Shown: positions 16,229-26,713, counted from the first letter of the stretch. The stretch is 64,000 nucleotides of DNA from Jiella sonneratiae (GCF_017353515.1 NZ_JAFMPY010000001.1:186001-250000), one strand, 5' to 3'. Notes: generated from the letters alone by a model not told the origin. Numbers and translations: made by a program.

Positions 16229-16407
16229 GGCAGGCGGGTAACGTCCCGCCTGCATAAAAATCGCGCCACCAGCGGCGCGAAATCAAGCGGTCTAGTCTTG
16301 GGAGGACGTGGTTTCCGGCGCGGCTTAAGGGCCGCAGCCCCGGTAGTTCCGGCGTGAAATCCAGGCACGCGAATTCCAATGCAAGGCGCGAGCCTTGCAT
16401 TTTTTTT
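16229..16407 (+). ncRNA. Candidate structured small RNA ending at an intrinsic terminator
   Basis: On the + strand five hairpins follow closely: GCAGGCGGG/CCCGCCTGC (16230-16253), TCGCGCC/GGCGCGA (16260-16279), GCGGC/GCCGC, GCGTG/CACGC and the terminator at 16378. There is no plausible protein. I could not match it to tmRNA, RNase P RNA, SRP RNA or a riboswitch that I know. The 5' end is a guess; a weak TTCAAC-type -35 lies near 16185. Confidence 0.4.
16378..16407 (+). terminator. Strong Rho-independent terminator
   Basis: AATGCAAGGC, loop GCGA, GCCTTGCATT gives a perfect 10-bp stem followed by an unbroken run of eight T on the + strand. No + strand gene ends nearby, so it most likely terminates an unannotated RNA. 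On the minus strand the same stem has no T-run. Confidence 0.85.
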
Positions 16408-16472
16408 GTGCAGATTTCAGCATGAGCACTGGATGGGCGAATGCGCCGAGCCTCTCCCCTCGCCCTTCGCGG

Positions 16473-16739
16473 TCAGGTTCCCGGGATGAAATGCGGCAGG
16501 TCGTCCGGCCCGATGCCCCAGACCTGGGTCACCAGATAGAAGATCGCGAAGACGACCGTCGCGAGGACGGTGGTCAGCAGGACCTTGAAGCCCATGCGGG
16601 CGTTGACCGGCGCGCTCTCTGCCGTGCCCAGGGCCCGCTCGCCGGCCTCCTGCTGGGACTGAAGGCCCAGCGGTAGAACGACGAACAGCGTCGTCCACCA
16701 GATGATGAAATAAACCGCTATGCCGGAAACCCATCCCAT
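16473..16739 (-). CDS. DUF1467 family inner-membrane protein
   Basis: 88 residues with two membrane helices: SGIAVYFIIWWTTLFVVLPL near the N-terminus and VLLTTVLATVVFAIFYLV around residues 50-67. A short cytoplasmic-type loop lies between them. The size and the position behind mce and rnj match DUF1467 proteins of Rhizobiales; their function is unknown. The start at 16739 follows GGGGAGAG. It is the last gene of the nuo-birA-rnj-mce run, 267 bp behind mce. Confidence 0.85.
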   Translation of the reverse strand: MGWVSGIAVYFIIWWTTLFVVLPLGLQSQQEAGERALGTAESAPVNARMGFKVLLTTVLATVVFAIFYLVTQVWGIGPDDLPHFIPGT

Positions 16740-17006
16740 CGCGATCTCTCCCCTTGCGATCCGGCGACGCGTCACGGCGCAGCCGTCATTGTCCGGCCCT
16801 CACCCGTAAGCCCGTCCGCCGCGCATTTGAAGAGCCGCGCCGGGAAAGACCGGGCGCCGTCCGGCCTGCCGCGGCCTCGGCTCAGCCGGATTCCCGCCGC
16901 AGACAGGGACGATGCGGCGGAGGAGCAGGCCCCCGTCCGGTGTCGACCTTCGGCCCCGCAACGTGACGCGGAGCCACCGCAGCAGCGGACCGGACCCCTT
17001 GCGGTC

Positions 17007-17411
17007 CTAGACTTCCTCCAGCTCGGTCAGCGTGCCGTGGACGTCGCCGGGGTGAAGGAACAGCACCGGCTTGCCGTGGGCGCCGCGCCGCGGCGCGCCG
17101 TCGCCGAGCACCCGCGCCCCGGCCGCGACCAGATGATCGCGCGCCGCAAGGATGTCGTCGACATCGTAGCAGAGGTGATGCATGCCGCCCTTGGGATTCT
17201 TGGCAAGGAACGCCGCGATCGGCGACTGTTCTCCCAAGGGCTCGAGCAGTTCGATCTTGGTGTTGTCGAGTTCGACGAAGACGACGGTGACGCCGTGCTC
17301 CGGCAAAGCCTGCGGCTCCGAGACCCGGGCGCCGAGGGTGTCGCGGTAGGTCGCGGCGGCCGCCGCGATGTCCGGCACCGCCAGCGCGACGTGGTTGAGA
17401 CGCTTCAGCAT
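17007..17411 (-). CDS. mce: Methylmalonyl-CoA epimerase
   Basis: Interconverts (R)- and (S)-methylmalonyl-CoA in propionyl-CoA and ethylmalonyl-CoA metabolism. The 134 residues form one vicinal-oxygen-chelate (glyoxalase-type) unit: LKRLNHVALAVPDI with a metal His at the start, VELDNTKIELLEPLG, and GGMHHLCYDVDD with the second metal His. Length is normal. It follows rnj in the usual Rhizobiales order. No unusual residues were noted. Confidence 0.93.
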   Translation of the reverse strand: MLKRLNHVALAVPDIAAAAATYRDTLGARVSEPQALPEHGVTVVFVELDNTKIELLEPLGEQSPIAAFLAKNPKGGMHHLCYDVDDILAARDHLVAAGARVLGDGAPRRGAHGKPVLFLHPGDVHGTLTELEEV

Positions 17412-17503
17412 GATCGAAACCTCCGCTCGCCGCCCGCCGCTCGCCGCGACTTGGCGGCTCGACTGGCCCTTCTCCCGTCACCCCGCCTGCGGGCCCGCCC
17501 GGC

Positions 17504-19177
17504 TCAGGCCTTCGAGACGAAGACCGTGACGATCGGCTTCTTTCCCCAGGCGTCGGACGCAGCAAAGCGTACGGCGCGGCGCACCGCCTCGCGCACGGTC
17601 TCGACGTCGCCGCGCCGCTTCGGCGGAATGCTCTCCACCGCATCCGCGGCGGCATCGACGAGGATGTCTTCCATGTCCTCGCCCTCCTCGTCCTCCTGCG
17701 GCAGGCCGAGGCTGACGATCTCCGGATTGTCGCGCAGCGCCAGCTTCGCCGTCAGTTCGACATGGACCGCGACATGGCCGACGAAAGACAGGCGGCGGCG
17801 CTCGAGGATGCCGGTCTCCTCGGCCGTGCCGATCAGCCGCCCGTCCTTGTAGAGGCGGCCAACCGGCACTTCGTCGACCACCTCGGCCGGGCCCGGATGG
17901 AGCCGCACCAGCGCGCCGTTGCGGGCGGCGACGACGCGCGGAACGCCCGCCTCGCGGGCGAGCTTCGCATGGGCGACGAGATGCGCCGCCTCGCCATGCG
18001 CCGGTACCGCCACCTGCGGCTTCACCCATTCGTACATTTGCCGCATCTCGTTGCGGCGCGGGTGGCCGGAGACGTGGACCAGCGCCTCGCCGTCCTCGAG
18101 CACCGTGATGCCGCGGTCGATCAGCGCGTTCTTGATCTCGATGATGAGCTTCTCGTTGCCGGGGATCGAGCGCGAGGAGAAGATCACCATGTCGCCCTTG
18201 GAGAGCGAGACGGCCGGATGTTCGTCGCGCGACAGCCGCGCCAGCGCCGCCCGCGGCTCGCCCTGGCTGCCGGTGAGGATGATCACCGCCTTTTCCCGCG
18301 GGATGTAGCCGAAATCCTGTTCGGAGAGGAACGGCGGCAGGCTTTCCAGATAGCCGAGCTCGTCGGCGACGTCGACGACGCGGCGCATCGAGCGCCCCAT
18401 CAAAAGCACCTGGCGGTCGGCGTCGCGCGCCGCCTCGGCGACGGCGCGGATACGGCCGACATTGGAGGAAAAGGTCGTGACGGCGACCCGTCCCGGCGCC
18501 TCGGCGATGATCTTCGCCAGCGAAGCCGAGACCTCGCGCTCCGACGGGCTGACGCCCTCGCGCATCGCGTTGGTGGAATCGGCGACCATGGCGAGGACGC
18601 CCTCCTCGCCGATCGCCCGCAGCCGCGCCTCGTCGGTGGGCGCGCCGAGGACCGGCGTCGCGTCGATCTTCCAGTCGCCGGTGTGCAGCACCGTGCCGAC
18701 CGGCGTGCGGATCGCCAGCGCCACCGGCTCGGGGATCGAATGGGTGACGTTGATCGCCTCGATCTCGAAGGCGCCGAGGCGGAAGCGGTCGCCGGCCTTG
18801 AAGGGCGTCACCGGAATTTCCGGCGCGTTCGGCTCGCCCTCTCGCTTGGCGGCCAGCAGGCCGGCGGTGAAGGCGGTGGCGTAGACCGGCACCTTCAGCC
18901 GCGGCCAGAGATCGAGCAGCGCCCCGTAATGGTCTTCATGGGCGTGGGTGATGACGATCCCCTTCAGCGACCGGCGCTTCTCCTCGATGAAGCGGATGTC
19001 CGGCAGCACCAGATCGACGCCCGGCATCTCCGGGCCGGCGAAGGAGACACCGCAGTCGACGACGATCCACTCGCGGCTCTCTTCCGGCCCGAAGCCGTAG
19101 AGCGCGAAATTCATGCCGATCTCGCCCACCCCGCCCAGCGGGCAGAAGACGAGTTCGCCGTTGTTGTCGTTGTTCAT
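17504..19177 (-). CDS. rnj: Ribonuclease J
   Basis: Cytosolic metallo-beta-lactamase exo/endoribonuclease for 5'-end processing and rRNA/mRNA turnover, 557 residues. The zinc ligands are in THAHEDHYGAL (residues about 78-88) and HTGDWKID; the beta-CASP motifs FSSNVGR, GSQGEPRAAL and HVSGHPRR follow, and a C-terminal domain closes the protein. The ATG at 19177 shares one base with the birA stop (TGATG); the TTG just before it is less likely. Position behind nuoN-birA is typical for Rhizobiales. Confidence 0.96.
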   Translation of the reverse strand: MNNDNNGELVFCPLGGVGEIGMNFALYGFGPEESREWIVVDCGVSFAGPEMPGVDLVLPDIRFIEEKRRSLKGIVITHAHEDHYGALLDLWPRLKVPVYATAFTAGLLAAKREGEPNAPEIPVTPFKAGDRFRLGAFEIEAINVTHSIPEPVALAIRTPVGTVLHTGDWKIDATPVLGAPTDEARLRAIGEEGVLAMVADSTNAMREGVSPSEREVSASLAKIIAEAPGRVAVTTFSSNVGRIRAVAEAARDADRQVLLMGRSMRRVVDVADELGYLESLPPFLSEQDFGYIPREKAVIILTGSQGEPRAALARLSRDEHPAVSLSKGDMVIFSSRSIPGNEKLIIEIKNALIDRGITVLEDGEALVHVSGHPRRNEMRQMYEWVKPQVAVPAHGEAAHLVAHAKLAREAGVPRVVAARNGALVRLHPGPAEVVDEVPVGRLYKDGRLIGTAEETGILERRRLSFVGHVAVHVELTAKLALRDNPEIVSLGLPQEDEEGEDMEDILVDAAADAVESIPPKRRGDVETVREAVRRAVRFAASDAWGKKPIVTVFVSKA

Positions 19178-20022
19178 CAAGCCTCTGCCTTCAAACCTCG
19201 AGCCGACGCGACGGCGCCGAAATGCACGTCCCCCGCCGCGATCCTGGTCAAGGTGCCATCTGCTTCGCGGACCACCAGACGACAGTCCGCATCGATCGTT
19301 TCAAACCGCCCCCGGACGATCCGGCCGCCGGTGTCGACGGCGACGTCCGAGCCGAGCCCCGCCGCCGAGGCCAGCCAGGCGTCCCGCACCGCCGAGAGGT
19401 CGCGCCCGCCCTGCCAGAGCCGCATGGTGTCGACGAAGGCGTCGCTGAGGGCGAAGAAGAGTTCCGCGGCGGATACCGCCGCTCCGAGCGCCGAGAGGTC
19501 GGTCGCCGGATAGGGCACGTCTCTCGGATGGTCGACGACGTTGACGCCGATGCCGATCGCCACGGCCACGTCCCCGGTGCCTGCGCCGGCGGTCTCGAGA
19601 AGGATCCCGGAGAGCTTGGCGCCGCCGGCGAGAACGTCGTTCGGCCATTTCAGCGCGAAGCGTCCGCCGCCCGCGACGTCGCCGCCGTCCGGCGCGATGG
19701 CGATCGCCGGCTCCGGCACGACGGCCCGAAGCGCCTCGCGCAGGGCGAGCGCCGCGACGAAGCCGAGCGAGGCGGCCCGCCCGAGGTCGACGCGGGGACG
19801 CAGCAGCAGGGTTGCGGCGAGATTGCCGGGCCGCCCCTCCCAGGGGCGTCCCCGCCGGCCGCGACCGCCGGTCTGATGGCCGGTCACCAGCCACAGCCTG
19901 CCGGGGTCGCCGGCCTTCGCCCGCTCCAGCGCCAGCGCGTTGGTCGAGCCGATCTCGGCGAAGGATTCGAGCCTGAAGCCCTCCGCGACTGCCGTGGGAG
20001 AAAGGGCGAAAGCCGGTGTCAC
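19177..20022 (-). CDS. birA: Biotin--[acetyl-CoA-carboxylase] ligase
   Basis: Attaches biotin to carboxylase carrier proteins through biotinyl-AMP. The 281 residues hold the catalytic domain only, with no N-terminal repressor helix-turn-helix (class I ligase). GSTNALALERAKAG opens the domain, TGGRGRRGRPWEG near residue 50 is the biotin/ATP loop, and KWPNDVL with KLSGILLE form the core; a small SH3-like C-terminal domain follows. The GTG at 20022 stands 2 nt after the nuoN stop. Upstream extension would run back through nuoN, so it was dropped. Confidence 0.93.
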   Translation of the reverse strand: MTPAFALSPTAVAEGFRLESFAEIGSTNALALERAKAGDPGRLWLVTGHQTGGRGRRGRPWEGRPGNLAATLLLRPRVDLGRAASLGFVAALALREALRAVVPEPAIAIAPDGGDVAGGGRFALKWPNDVLAGGAKLSGILLETAGAGTGDVAVAIGIGVNVVDHPRDVPYPATDLSALGAAVSAAELFFALSDAFVDTMRLWQGGRDLSAVRDAWLASAAGLGSDVAVDTGGRIVRGRFETIDADCRLVVREADGTLTRIAAGDVHFGAVASARGLKAEA

Positions 20023-20024
20023 CG

Positions 20025-21467
20025 TCAGAAGAAGGTTCTGGCCGCGGCCTCGGCCGCCTCGAAGACCGGACCGCCGAGGAAGATGTAGGCCGGGAAGACG
20101 ACGAGCCCCGTCACCCACAGCACGGCCCTCAGCTCGATCGCCATCGGCACGAAGGCCTCTGCCGGCTCGTCGAACCACATCACCTTGACCAGGCGCAGGT
20201 AGTAGTAGAGGCCGACCACCGAGGCGAGGACGCCGATGATCGCCAGCGGCCAGAGTCCTGCATGCACTGCCGCCATGAAGACGAAGTACTTGGCGACGAA
20301 ACCCGCGAGCGGCGGCAGGCCGGCGAGCGACAGCATCATCACCGTCAGGAAGAGGGCCATCATCGGATTGGTCTGGGACAGGCCCGCGAGGTCATCGATC
20401 TCCTCGACCATGCCGTCGCGGCGACGCATGGCCAGGATGACGGCGAAGGTGCCGAGCGTCATCATCAGATAGACGGTCATGTAGATCAGGACGCCGCGCA
20501 CGCCCTCCGGATTGGCGGCGGCGAGGCCGACCAGCGCGTAGCCCATATGCGCGATCGACGAATAGGCCATCAGCCGCTTGATGTTGTGCTGGCCGATCGC
20601 GGCGAAGGCGCCGAACACCATCGAGGCGATGGAGATGAACACGATGACCTGCTGCCACTGGCCGGAAAGCGGCTCGAAGCCCTGGATGGTGAAGCGGGTG
20701 ATCAGCGCCATCGCCGCCACCTTCGGCGCGCCGGCGAGGAAGGCTGTGATCGGCGTCGGCGCGCCTTCGTAGACGTCCGGCGTCCACATGTGGAACGGCA
20801 CCGCCGAAATCTTGAAGGCAAGGCCCGCGAGCACGAAGACGATGCCGACGAGGAGACCGAGCGAGCGACCGCTGTCGGCGACGACCTCGGAGATCTGGGT
20901 GAACTCGATGTGGCCGGTGAAGCCGTAGACCATCGAGGCGCCGTAGAGCAGCATGCCGGAGGACAGGGCGCCGAGGACGAAATATTTCAGTCCCGCCTCG
21001 GTCGAGCGGACGCTGTCGCGATTGATGGCCGCAAGGACGTAGATCGCCAGCGACTGCAGTTCGAGGCCGAGATAGAGGGCGATCATGTCGCCGGCGGAGA
21101 CCATGACCATCATGCCGGTGGTCGACAGCAGCACCAGCACCGGGAACTCGAAACGGTTGAAGCGCTCGCTCTCGGCGAAGCCGACCGACATGACGACCGC
21201 GGCGGCCGAGCCGACGAGCACCAGGATCTTCATGAAGCGGGCGAAGGGATCGAGCACGAAGGAGCCGCCGAAGGCCACGCCGGTCGGCGTCACCAGGATC
21301 AGCCACAGCGCCGCGATGATGATCACCGCGACGGAGAGCCCGGTCACCGTCTGCGAGCTCTTCTCGCCCATGAAGACGCCGATCATCAAAAGGATCATCG
21401 CGCCGACCGACATGATGAGTTCCGGCGCGGCGATCGCGAGGCTGCTGGAGAGCAAATCGGGCATCAT
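20025..21467 (-). CDS. nuoN: NADH-quinone oxidoreductase subunit N
   Basis: Antiporter-like proton-pumping subunit of complex I in the inner membrane, 480 residues with about 14 helices. Conserved features seen are the helix-break regions, charged residues in [12 protein letters not shown], and [21 protein letters not shown] with the Lys thought to gate a proton channel. It is the last nuo gene. A 145-bp gap with a duplicated hairpin separates it from nuoM, the only sizeable gap in this part of the operon. Confidence 0.97.
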   Translation of the reverse strand: MMPDLLSSSLAIAAPELIMSVGAMILLMIGVFMGEKSSQTVTGLSVAVIIIAALWLILVTPTGVAFGGSFVLDPFARFMKILVLVGSAAAVVMSVGFAESERFNRFEFPVLVLLSTTGMMVMVSAGDMIALYLGLELQSLAIYVLAAINRDSVRSTEAGLKYFVLGALSSGMLLYGASMVYGFTGHIEFTQISEVVADSGRSLGLLVGIVFVLAGLAFKISAVPFHMWTPDVYEGAPTPITAFLAGAPKVAAMALITRFTIQGFEPLSGQWQQVIVFISIASMVFGAFAAIGQHNIKRLMAYSSIAHMGYALVGLAAANPEGVRGVLIYMTVYLMMTLGTFAVILAMRRRDGMVEEIDDLAGLSQTNPMMALFLTVMMLSLAGLPPLAGFVAKYFVFMAAVHAGLWPLAIIGVLASVVGLYYYLRLVKVMWFDEPAEAFVPMAIELRAVLWVTGLVVFPAYIFLGGPVFEAAEAAARTFF

Positions 21468-21540
21468 GGGCGGCTGGCCTCGAAATTTCTGTTGGGCCCC
21501 TGCCCGGCCGAGGGCCGGCAGGCGGCAAAGATCGTTCGTT

Positions 21541-21604
21541 CTATCGCGCGGGGCGCTGGCCGCCCCGCCATGGCCTATCGTGCGGGGCGCTGGCCGCCCC
21601 GCCA
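21541..21604 (-). repeat. Tandem duplicated hairpin between nuoM and nuoN
   Basis: Two 30-bp copies (21541-21570 and 21575-21604) differ at one base. Each contains GCGGGGCG-ctgg-CCGCCCCGC, a GC-rich stem-loop. They stand in the leader of nuoN on the nuo transcript and may act in mRNA processing or stability. No T-run follows, so simple termination is unlikely. Confidence 0.75.
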
Positions 21605-21612
21605 GGGCATCG

Positions 21613-23127
21613 TCAGTTCAGCGCGGCGACCGTGCCCGGCGTCGCGGTCTCGAGCGCCGCCGTGTAGCTCTTCACCAGCGTCTCGACCGAGGCGGCGGTC
21701 ACGTCGAACACCGGCATCGGATAGACGCCGAAGAAGATGACCAGCGCGACCAGCGGGTAGAGCAGCAGCTTCTCGCGACCGGAAAGGTCGAGGATCGAGC
21801 GCAGGCTCTCCTTCTCGAGGGCGCCGAAGATCACCCGGCGGTAGAGCCACAGCGCATAGCCGGCGGAAAGGATGACGCCCGTCGTCGCGAAGATCGCCAC
21901 CCAGGTGTTGACCTGATAGACGGCGAGCAGCGTCAGGAACTCGCCGACGAAGCCGCTGGTCCCCGGCAGGCCGACATTCGCCATGGTGAAGATCAGCATC
22001 ACCACGGCGTAGTGCGGCATCCGGTTGACCAGACCGCCATAGGCGGCGATCTCGCGGGTGTGCATACGGTCGTAGACGACGCCGACGCAGAGGAACAGCG
22101 CGCCCGAGACGAGGCCGTGCGAGAGCATCTGGAAGATTGCCCCCTGCACGCCCTGCTGGTTGGCGGCGAAGATGCCCATGGTCACGAAGCCCATGTGGGC
22201 GACCGACGAATAGGCGATCAGCTTCTTGATGTCCTCCTGCATCATCGCCACCAGCGAGGTGTAGATGATCGCGACCACCGACAGGGTGAAGACGAAGGGC
22301 GCGAAGTCGGCCGAGGCAAGCGGGAACATCGGCAGCGAGAAGCGCAGGAAGCCGTAACCGCCGAGCTTCAGGAGAATGCCGGCGAGGATGACCGACCCGG
22401 CGGTCGGCGCCTCGACGTGGGCATCCGGCAGCCAGGTGTGGACCGGCCACATCGGCATCTTCACCGCGAAGGAGGCGAAGAAGGCGAGCCAAAGCCACGT
22501 CTGCATCTCGGCCGGGAACTTGTGCTGGAGAAGCTCCGGAATGGCGGTGGTGCCGGCGTTCCAGTACATCCCCATGATGGCGACGAGCATCAGCACCGAG
22601 CCGAGGAAGGTGTAGAGGAAGAACTTGTAGCTCGCATAGATGCGACGCTTGCCCCCCCACACGCCGATGATCAGGAACATCGGGATGAGGCCGCCCTCGA
22701 AGAAGATGTAGAACAGGACGAGATCGAGCGAGCAGAAGACGCCGGTGACCAGCGTCTCGAGCACCAGGAAGGCGATCATGTAGTCCTTCACCCGTACCTT
22801 GACGGACTCGAAGCTCGCCAGGATGCAGATGGGCATCAGGAAGATGTTGAGGATCACGAACAGCATCGAGATACCGTCGACGCCCATGTGGTAGGTGATG
22901 TTGCCGCCGATCCAGTCGGACTTCTCGACCATCTGGAAGCCGGGATCGGAGGGATCGAAGTCGATCCAGATCCACAGCGACAGGATGAAGGTGAAGACCG
23001 CCGTCAGCAGCGCGACGTTGCGCACGTTGCGCCGGGCGAGCTCGTTGTCGTCCTTGATGAAGAGGATGAGCAGCGCGCCGACGAGCGGCAGGAAGGTGAC
23101 GGTCGAAAGGATCGGCCAGTCGGTCAT
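21613..23127 (-). CDS. nuoM: NADH-quinone oxidoreductase subunit M
   Basis: Antiporter-like proton-pumping subunit, 504 residues, about 14 helices. [21 protein letters not shown] holds the conserved Glu of helix 5, [20 protein letters not shown] the channel Lys and TM7 motif, and [18 protein letters not shown] the following helix. The ATG at 23127 shares a base with the nuoL stop (TGATG), so translation is coupled. Length is normal. Confidence 0.97.
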   Translation of the reverse strand: MTDWPILSTVTFLPLVGALLILFIKDDNELARRNVRNVALLTAVFTFILSLWIWIDFDPSDPGFQMVEKSDWIGGNITYHMGVDGISMLFVILNIFLMPICILASFESVKVRVKDYMIAFLVLETLVTGVFCSLDLVLFYIFFEGGLIPMFLIIGVWGGKRRIYASYKFFLYTFLGSVLMLVAIMGMYWNAGTTAIPELLQHKFPAEMQTWLWLAFFASFAVKMPMWPVHTWLPDAHVEAPTAGSVILAGILLKLGGYGFLRFSLPMFPLASADFAPFVFTLSVVAIIYTSLVAMMQEDIKKLIAYSSVAHMGFVTMGIFAANQQGVQGAIFQMLSHGLVSGALFLCVGVVYDRMHTREIAAYGGLVNRMPHYAVVMLIFTMANVGLPGTSGFVGEFLTLLAVYQVNTWVAIFATTGVILSAGYALWLYRRVIFGALEKESLRSILDLSGREKLLLYPLVALVIFFGVYPMPVFDVTAASVETLVKSYTAALETATPGTVAALN

Positions 23128-25142
23128 CAGCTTGCTCCCCCGAGCATCATCCAGGTGACCAGCGCGGCAACGCCGATCAGCATCGCGAAGGCGTAGTGGT
23201 AGAGATAGCCGCTCTGCAGCCGCACGACCCGGCCGGTGACGTCCATGACGCGGGCCGAGACGCCGTCCGGCCCGAAGCCGTCGATGACCTTGCCGTCGCC
23301 GGTCTTCCAGAGGAAGCGGCCGAGGCGCTGGGCGGGCTGGACGAACAGGAAGTCGTAGAGCTCGTCGAAGTACCACTTGTTGAGCAGGAAGAGATAGAGG
23401 CCGCGGTTACGCCGCGCGGTCTCCTTCGCGACGTTCGGCCGGGCGATGTAGAAGACGTAGGCCACCGCGAAGCCGGCCACCATGCAGAGCGTCGGCAGGA
23501 TGGCGATGCCGAAGGGCGTCTCGTGCATGTCGTGGAGGACGTGGTTCTCCGCGCCGCTGTAGAGCGCGGCGTGCCAGAACTCGCCGTAGCCCTCGCCGAT
23601 GAAGGCGTGCTCGAAGACGAAGCCGGCGAACAGCGCGCCCGCCGCGAGGACGAACAGCGGCACCAGCATCACCATCGGCGACTCGTGGACGTGATGCATC
23701 ACGTCGGCCGAGGCGCGGGGCTTGCCGTGGAAGGTGAGGAAGATCAGGCGCCAGGAATAGAAGCTCGTCAGCGCCGCGGCGATGACCGTCATGCCCCAGC
23801 CGTAGAGCGCGAAGGAATTGTGGGCGGCGAAGGCCGCCTCGATGATCGCGTCCTTCGAATAGTAGCCGGCGGTGAAGGGAAAGCCGGTCAGCGCCAGCGT
23901 GCCGATCACCATCATCCAGTAGGTCTTCGGGATGTGGTTCCGAAGGCCGCCCATGCGCCGCATGTCCTGCTCGTCGGAAACGGCGTGGATGACCGACCCG
24001 GCCCCGAGGAACAGGAGCGCCTTGAAGAAGGCGTGGGTGAACAGGTGGAAGATCGCCGGGCCGTAGGCGCCGACGCCGAGCGCGACGAACATGTAGCCGA
24101 GCTGCGAACAGGTCGAATAGGCGATGACGCGCTTGATGTCGTTCTGGACGAGGCCGACGGTCGCGGCGAAGAAGGCGGTCGTCGCGCCGATGAAGGTGAC
24201 GAAGGTGAGCGCCGAGGGCGACAGCTCGAACAGCGGCGACATGCGCGCCAGCATGAAGACGCCGGCGGTCACCATGGTCGCGGCGTGGATCAGGGCCGAG
24301 ACCGGGGTCGGGCCCTCCATCGCGTCCGGCAGCCAGGTGTGCAGGCCGAGCTGCGCCGACTTGCCCATGGCGCCCATGAACAGAAGCAGGCAGACGACGG
24401 TCAGCGCGCCGCCCATGGTCAGCGCGTAGCCGGCGAAGTTGAGGACGACGTCGCCGGCCCCGTGCGCGGCCGCCTGGGCACCCGCAGCGGCCGCCTCGTG
24501 CCCCGCCCCGCCGCCGAGACTGGCGGCGACGTCCGCCGCGCCGGCGAAGATCGTGTCGAAATTGACCGAACCGAACAGGGCGAAGACGCCGAAGATGCCG
24601 AGCGCGAAGCCGAAGTCGCCGACGCGGTTGACGATGAAGGCCTTCATCGCCGCGGCGTTGGCCGAGGGCTTCTTGTACCAGAAGCCGATCAGGAGATAGG
24701 AGGCGAGGCCGACGCCCTCCCAGCCGAAGAACATCTGGACGAGGTTGTTCGACGTCACCAGCATCAGCATGGCGAAGGTGAAGAGCGACAGATAGGCGAA
24801 GAAGCGCGGCCGGTGCGGATCGTGGTGCATGTAGCCGATCGAGTAGACGTGCACCAGGCAGGAGACGGTGTTGACGACGATCAGCATCACCAGCGTCAGC
24901 CGGTCGATCCTGAGCGACCATGCGACGTCGAGGCCGCCGGACTGCATCCACTGCAGCAGCGGCACGCGCAGCGTCTCGCCCTCGCCGAAGCCGAAGGAGA
25001 GGAACGCGATCCAGGACAGGATCGCGGCCACGACCATGAAGCCCGAGAGCGTGTATTCGCAGGCCTTCGCGCCGATCGACTTGCCGAACAGCCCGGCGAT
25101 CAGGAAGCCCGCGAGCGGCAGGAGGACGATGATCGTGTACAC
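23127..25142 (-). CDS. nuoL: NADH-quinone oxidoreductase subunit L
   Basis: Largest antiporter-like subunit, 671 residues, with the extra C-terminal lateral helix that runs along the membrane arm. Motifs seen are [39 protein letters not shown] and [21 protein letters not shown] His/Ala-rich loop ([19 protein letters not shown], residues about 209-227) in the middle is longer than in E. coli. It starts 5 nt downstream of the nuoK stop. Confidence 0.97.
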   Translation of the reverse strand: MYTIIVLLPLAGFLIAGLFGKSIGAKACEYTLSGFMVVAAILSWIAFLSFGFGEGETLRVPLLQWMQSGGLDVAWSLRIDRLTLVMLIVVNTVSCLVHVYSIGYMHHDPHRPRFFAYLSLFTFAMLMLVTSNNLVQMFFGWEGVGLASYLLIGFWYKKPSANAAAMKAFIVNRVGDFGFALGIFGVFALFGSVNFDTIFAGAADVAASLGGGAGHEAAAAGAQAAAHGAGDVVLNFAGYALTMGGALTVVCLLLFMGAMGKSAQLGLHTWLPDAMEGPTPVSALIHAATMVTAGVFMLARMSPLFELSPSALTFVTFIGATTAFFAATVGLVQNDIKRVIAYSTCSQLGYMFVALGVGAYGPAIFHLFTHAFFKALLFLGAGSVIHAVSDEQDMRRMGGLRNHIPKTYWMMVIGTLALTGFPFTAGYYSKDAIIEAAFAAHNSFALYGWGMTVIAAALTSFYSWRLIFLTFHGKPRASADVMHHVHESPMVMLVPLFVLAAGALFAGFVFEHAFIGEGYGEFWHAALYSGAENHVLHDMHETPFGIAILPTLCMVAGFAVAYVFYIARPNVAKETARRNRGLYLFLLNKWYFDELYDFLFVQPAQRLGRFLWKTGDGKVIDGFGPDGVSARVMDVTGRVVRLQSGYLYHYAFAMLIGVAALVTWMMLGGAS

Positions 25143-25147
25143 CGCGA

Positions 25148-25456
25148 TCAGCCTTTCATCGTGTTGACGTCGTCGACGGCGATCGAGCCGCGATTGCGGA
25201 AGAAGACGACGAGAATGGCGAGACCGATGGCGGCCTCGGCCGCGGCGACGGTCAGGATGAACAGGGCGAAGACCTGGCCGACGAGATCGCCGAGGAAGGC
25301 CGAGAAGGCCACCATGTTGATGTTGACCGACAGCAGGATCAGCTCCACCGACATCAGGATGGTGATGATGTTCTTGCGGTTCATGAAGATGCCGAAGACC
25401 CCCGTGACGAAGAGGATCGCGGCGACTGTCAGGTAATGGCCCAGACCGATTTCCAT
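25148..25456 (-). CDS. nuoK: NADH-quinone oxidoreductase subunit K
   Basis: MrpC-like membrane subunit, 102 residues, three helices. The two intramembrane Glu residues that pass protons are in [11 protein letters not shown] and [12 protein letters not shown]. Length is as in other bacteria. It lies 20 nt downstream of nuoJ and 5 nt before nuoL. Confidence 0.97.
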   Translation of the reverse strand: MEIGLGHYLTVAAILFVTGVFGIFMNRKNIITILMSVELILLSVNINMVAFSAFLGDLVGQVFALFILTVAAAEAAIGLAILVVFFRNRGSIAVDDVNTMKG

Positions 25457-25476
25457 GATTTCCGGTTCCTTGTCCG

Positions 25477-26094
25477 TCAGATGCCCTGGCCGCTCTCGAC
25501 CTTGCGGATCTCGATCGCCGTCGCCGGGTTGCGGGCGACCTGCGCCGGGATCGACTGGCGCTTGAGGCCCGGCTTGTGGCGCAGCGTCAGGACGATCGCC
25601 CCGACCATGGCGACGAAGAGGATCAGGCCGGCGATCTGGAAGAAGAGTATGTAGCGGGTGTAGAGCACCGTCCCCAGCGCGCGGATGTTCGACATCTCGT
25701 AGAGCGACTGCATCGGCATCGCCGTCGAGCGGGCGAGCTCGGGGTGGTAGACGCTGCCGGTGCCGGCGATGATCAGCTCGGCGAGCAGGACGAGGCCGAT
25801 GATCAGGCCGAAGGGGGCGTATTTCAGCGCCCCCTTCTTCATCTGGCCGAAGTCGAGATCGAGCATCATCACGACGAAGAGGAAGAGGATCGCCACCGCG
25901 CCGACATAGACGACGATGAGGATGAGCGCGAGGAACTCGGCGCCCGCGAGCAGGAAGAGCCCGGCAGCCGCGACGAAGGTCAGGATCAGGAACAGGACCG
26001 AATGGACCGGATTCCGCGAGAACACGACCATGAGGGCCGCTCCGACCGCCACGAAGGCGAAGATGTAGAAAAAGAATGCCTGAAGGCCGAGCAT
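25477..26094 (-). CDS. nuoJ: NADH-quinone oxidoreductase subunit J
   Basis: Membrane subunit of 205 residues with five helices. The helix-3 pi-bulge region is seen in [21 protein letters not shown], and the C-terminus is short and soluble. The ATG at 26094 opens a hydrophobic N-terminus ([12 protein letters not shown]). A 105-bp gap with a perfect hairpin separates it from nuoI. Confidence 0.96.
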   Translation of the reverse strand: MLGLQAFFFYIFAFVAVGAALMVVFSRNPVHSVLFLILTFVAAAGLFLLAGAEFLALILIVVYVGAVAILFLFVVMMLDLDFGQMKKGALKYAPFGLIIGLVLLAELIIAGTGSVYHPELARSTAMPMQSLYEMSNIRALGTVLYTRYILFFQIAGLILFVAMVGAIVLTLRHKPGLKRQSIPAQVARNPATAIEIRKVESGQGI

Positions 26095-26153
26095 TCTCGG
26101 GCTCCCCTCATGTTCCGGTCGGCGGCGCGAAGGCCGCGTCGATCTTCAAGTTC

Positions 26154-26173
26154 CCGGCCGACTCGTCGGCCGG
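26154..26173 (-). other. Hairpin in the nuoI-nuoJ gap
   Basis: CCGGCCGA-ctcg-TCGGCCGG is a perfect 8-bp stem within the 105-bp gap. It has no T-run and may be an mRNA stability or processing element. Confidence 0.5.
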
Positions 26174-26199
26174 TCCCCGTGCGTCGCAGCGCCTGCCGA

Positions 26200-26691
26200 T
26201 TAGCGGTAGGGCGCGTCGAGCGCAATGTTGCGGGCGAGCTCGCGCTCCCAGCGGTCGCCGTTGGCGAGCAGCTTCGCCTTGTCGTAATAGAGTTCTTCGC
26301 GGGTCTCGGTGGCGAACTCGAAGTTCGGCCCCTCGACGATCGCATCCACCGGGCACGCCTCCTGGCAGAAGCCGCAATAGATGCACTTCACCATGTCGAT
26401 GTCGTAGCGGATGGTGCGGCGGGTACCGTCGTTGCGCCGCGGACCGGCCTCGATGGTGATCGCCTGGGCCGGGCAGATCGCCTCGCAGAGCTTGCAGGCG
26501 ATGCAGCGTTCCTGGCCGTTGGGATAGCGGCGCAGGGCGTGCTCGCCGCGAAAGCGCGGGCTGACCGGCCCCTTTTCGAAGGGATAGTTCAGGGTCGCCT
26601 TCGGCTTGAAAAAATAGCGCATCGACAGCGCCATGGCCTTGACGAACTCGATGAGGAACAGCGAGCGAACCGTCTGGGCAATCTGGGACAT
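26200..26691 (-). CDS. nuoI: NADH-quinone oxidoreductase subunit I (2x [4Fe-4S])
   Basis: Peripheral ferredoxin-like subunit that carries clusters N6a and N6b to the quinone site, 163 residues. Both ligand sets are intact: [12 protein letters not shown] and [12 protein letters not shown]. An amphipathic N-terminal helix ([19 protein letters not shown]) anchors it to NuoH. It starts 22 nt after the stop of the 70-aa membrane protein that is inserted between nuoH and nuoI here. Confidence 0.97.
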   Translation of the reverse strand: MSQIAQTVRSLFLIEFVKAMALSMRYFFKPKATLNYPFEKGPVSPRFRGEHALRRYPNGQERCIACKLCEAICPAQAITIEAGPRRNDGTRRTIRYDIDMVKCIYCGFCQEACPVDAIVEGPNFEFATETREELYYDKAKLLANGDRWERELARNIALDAPYR

Positions 26692-26713
26692 GGGTCCACT
26701 TTCCCTTGTCGTC

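Larger units (their letters stand above)
15460..16472. other. 1-kb stretch without a convincing gene
   Basis: This is the leader of the giant-gene operon plus the 3' flank of the DUF1467 gene. It holds a 15-bp tandem duplication (15858-15887), an AT-rich island (15985-16040), several hairpins from 16229 on, and an intrinsic terminator (16378-16407). Small open frames here are Arg/Pro-rich and show no protein-like pattern. In other Rhizobiales proS normally follows DUF1467, so this marks a synteny break. Confidence 0.6.

Noticed and set aside
16171-16400. Small minus-strand frames over the hairpin-rich region
   Set aside because: They cross several perfect stems and a terminator and have no ribosome site or protein-like pattern.
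21541-21604. Direct repeats considered as a mini CRISPR array
   Set aside because: Only two copies, 4-bp spacing, and no cas genes; each unit is a plain hairpin.
23196-25436. 746-codon + strand frame opposite nuoL
   Set aside because: Strongly biased Glu/Arg/Asp/His composition, a shadow of the nuo genes; the same holds for the long + frames opposite nuoN, nuoM, nuoG and nuoD.
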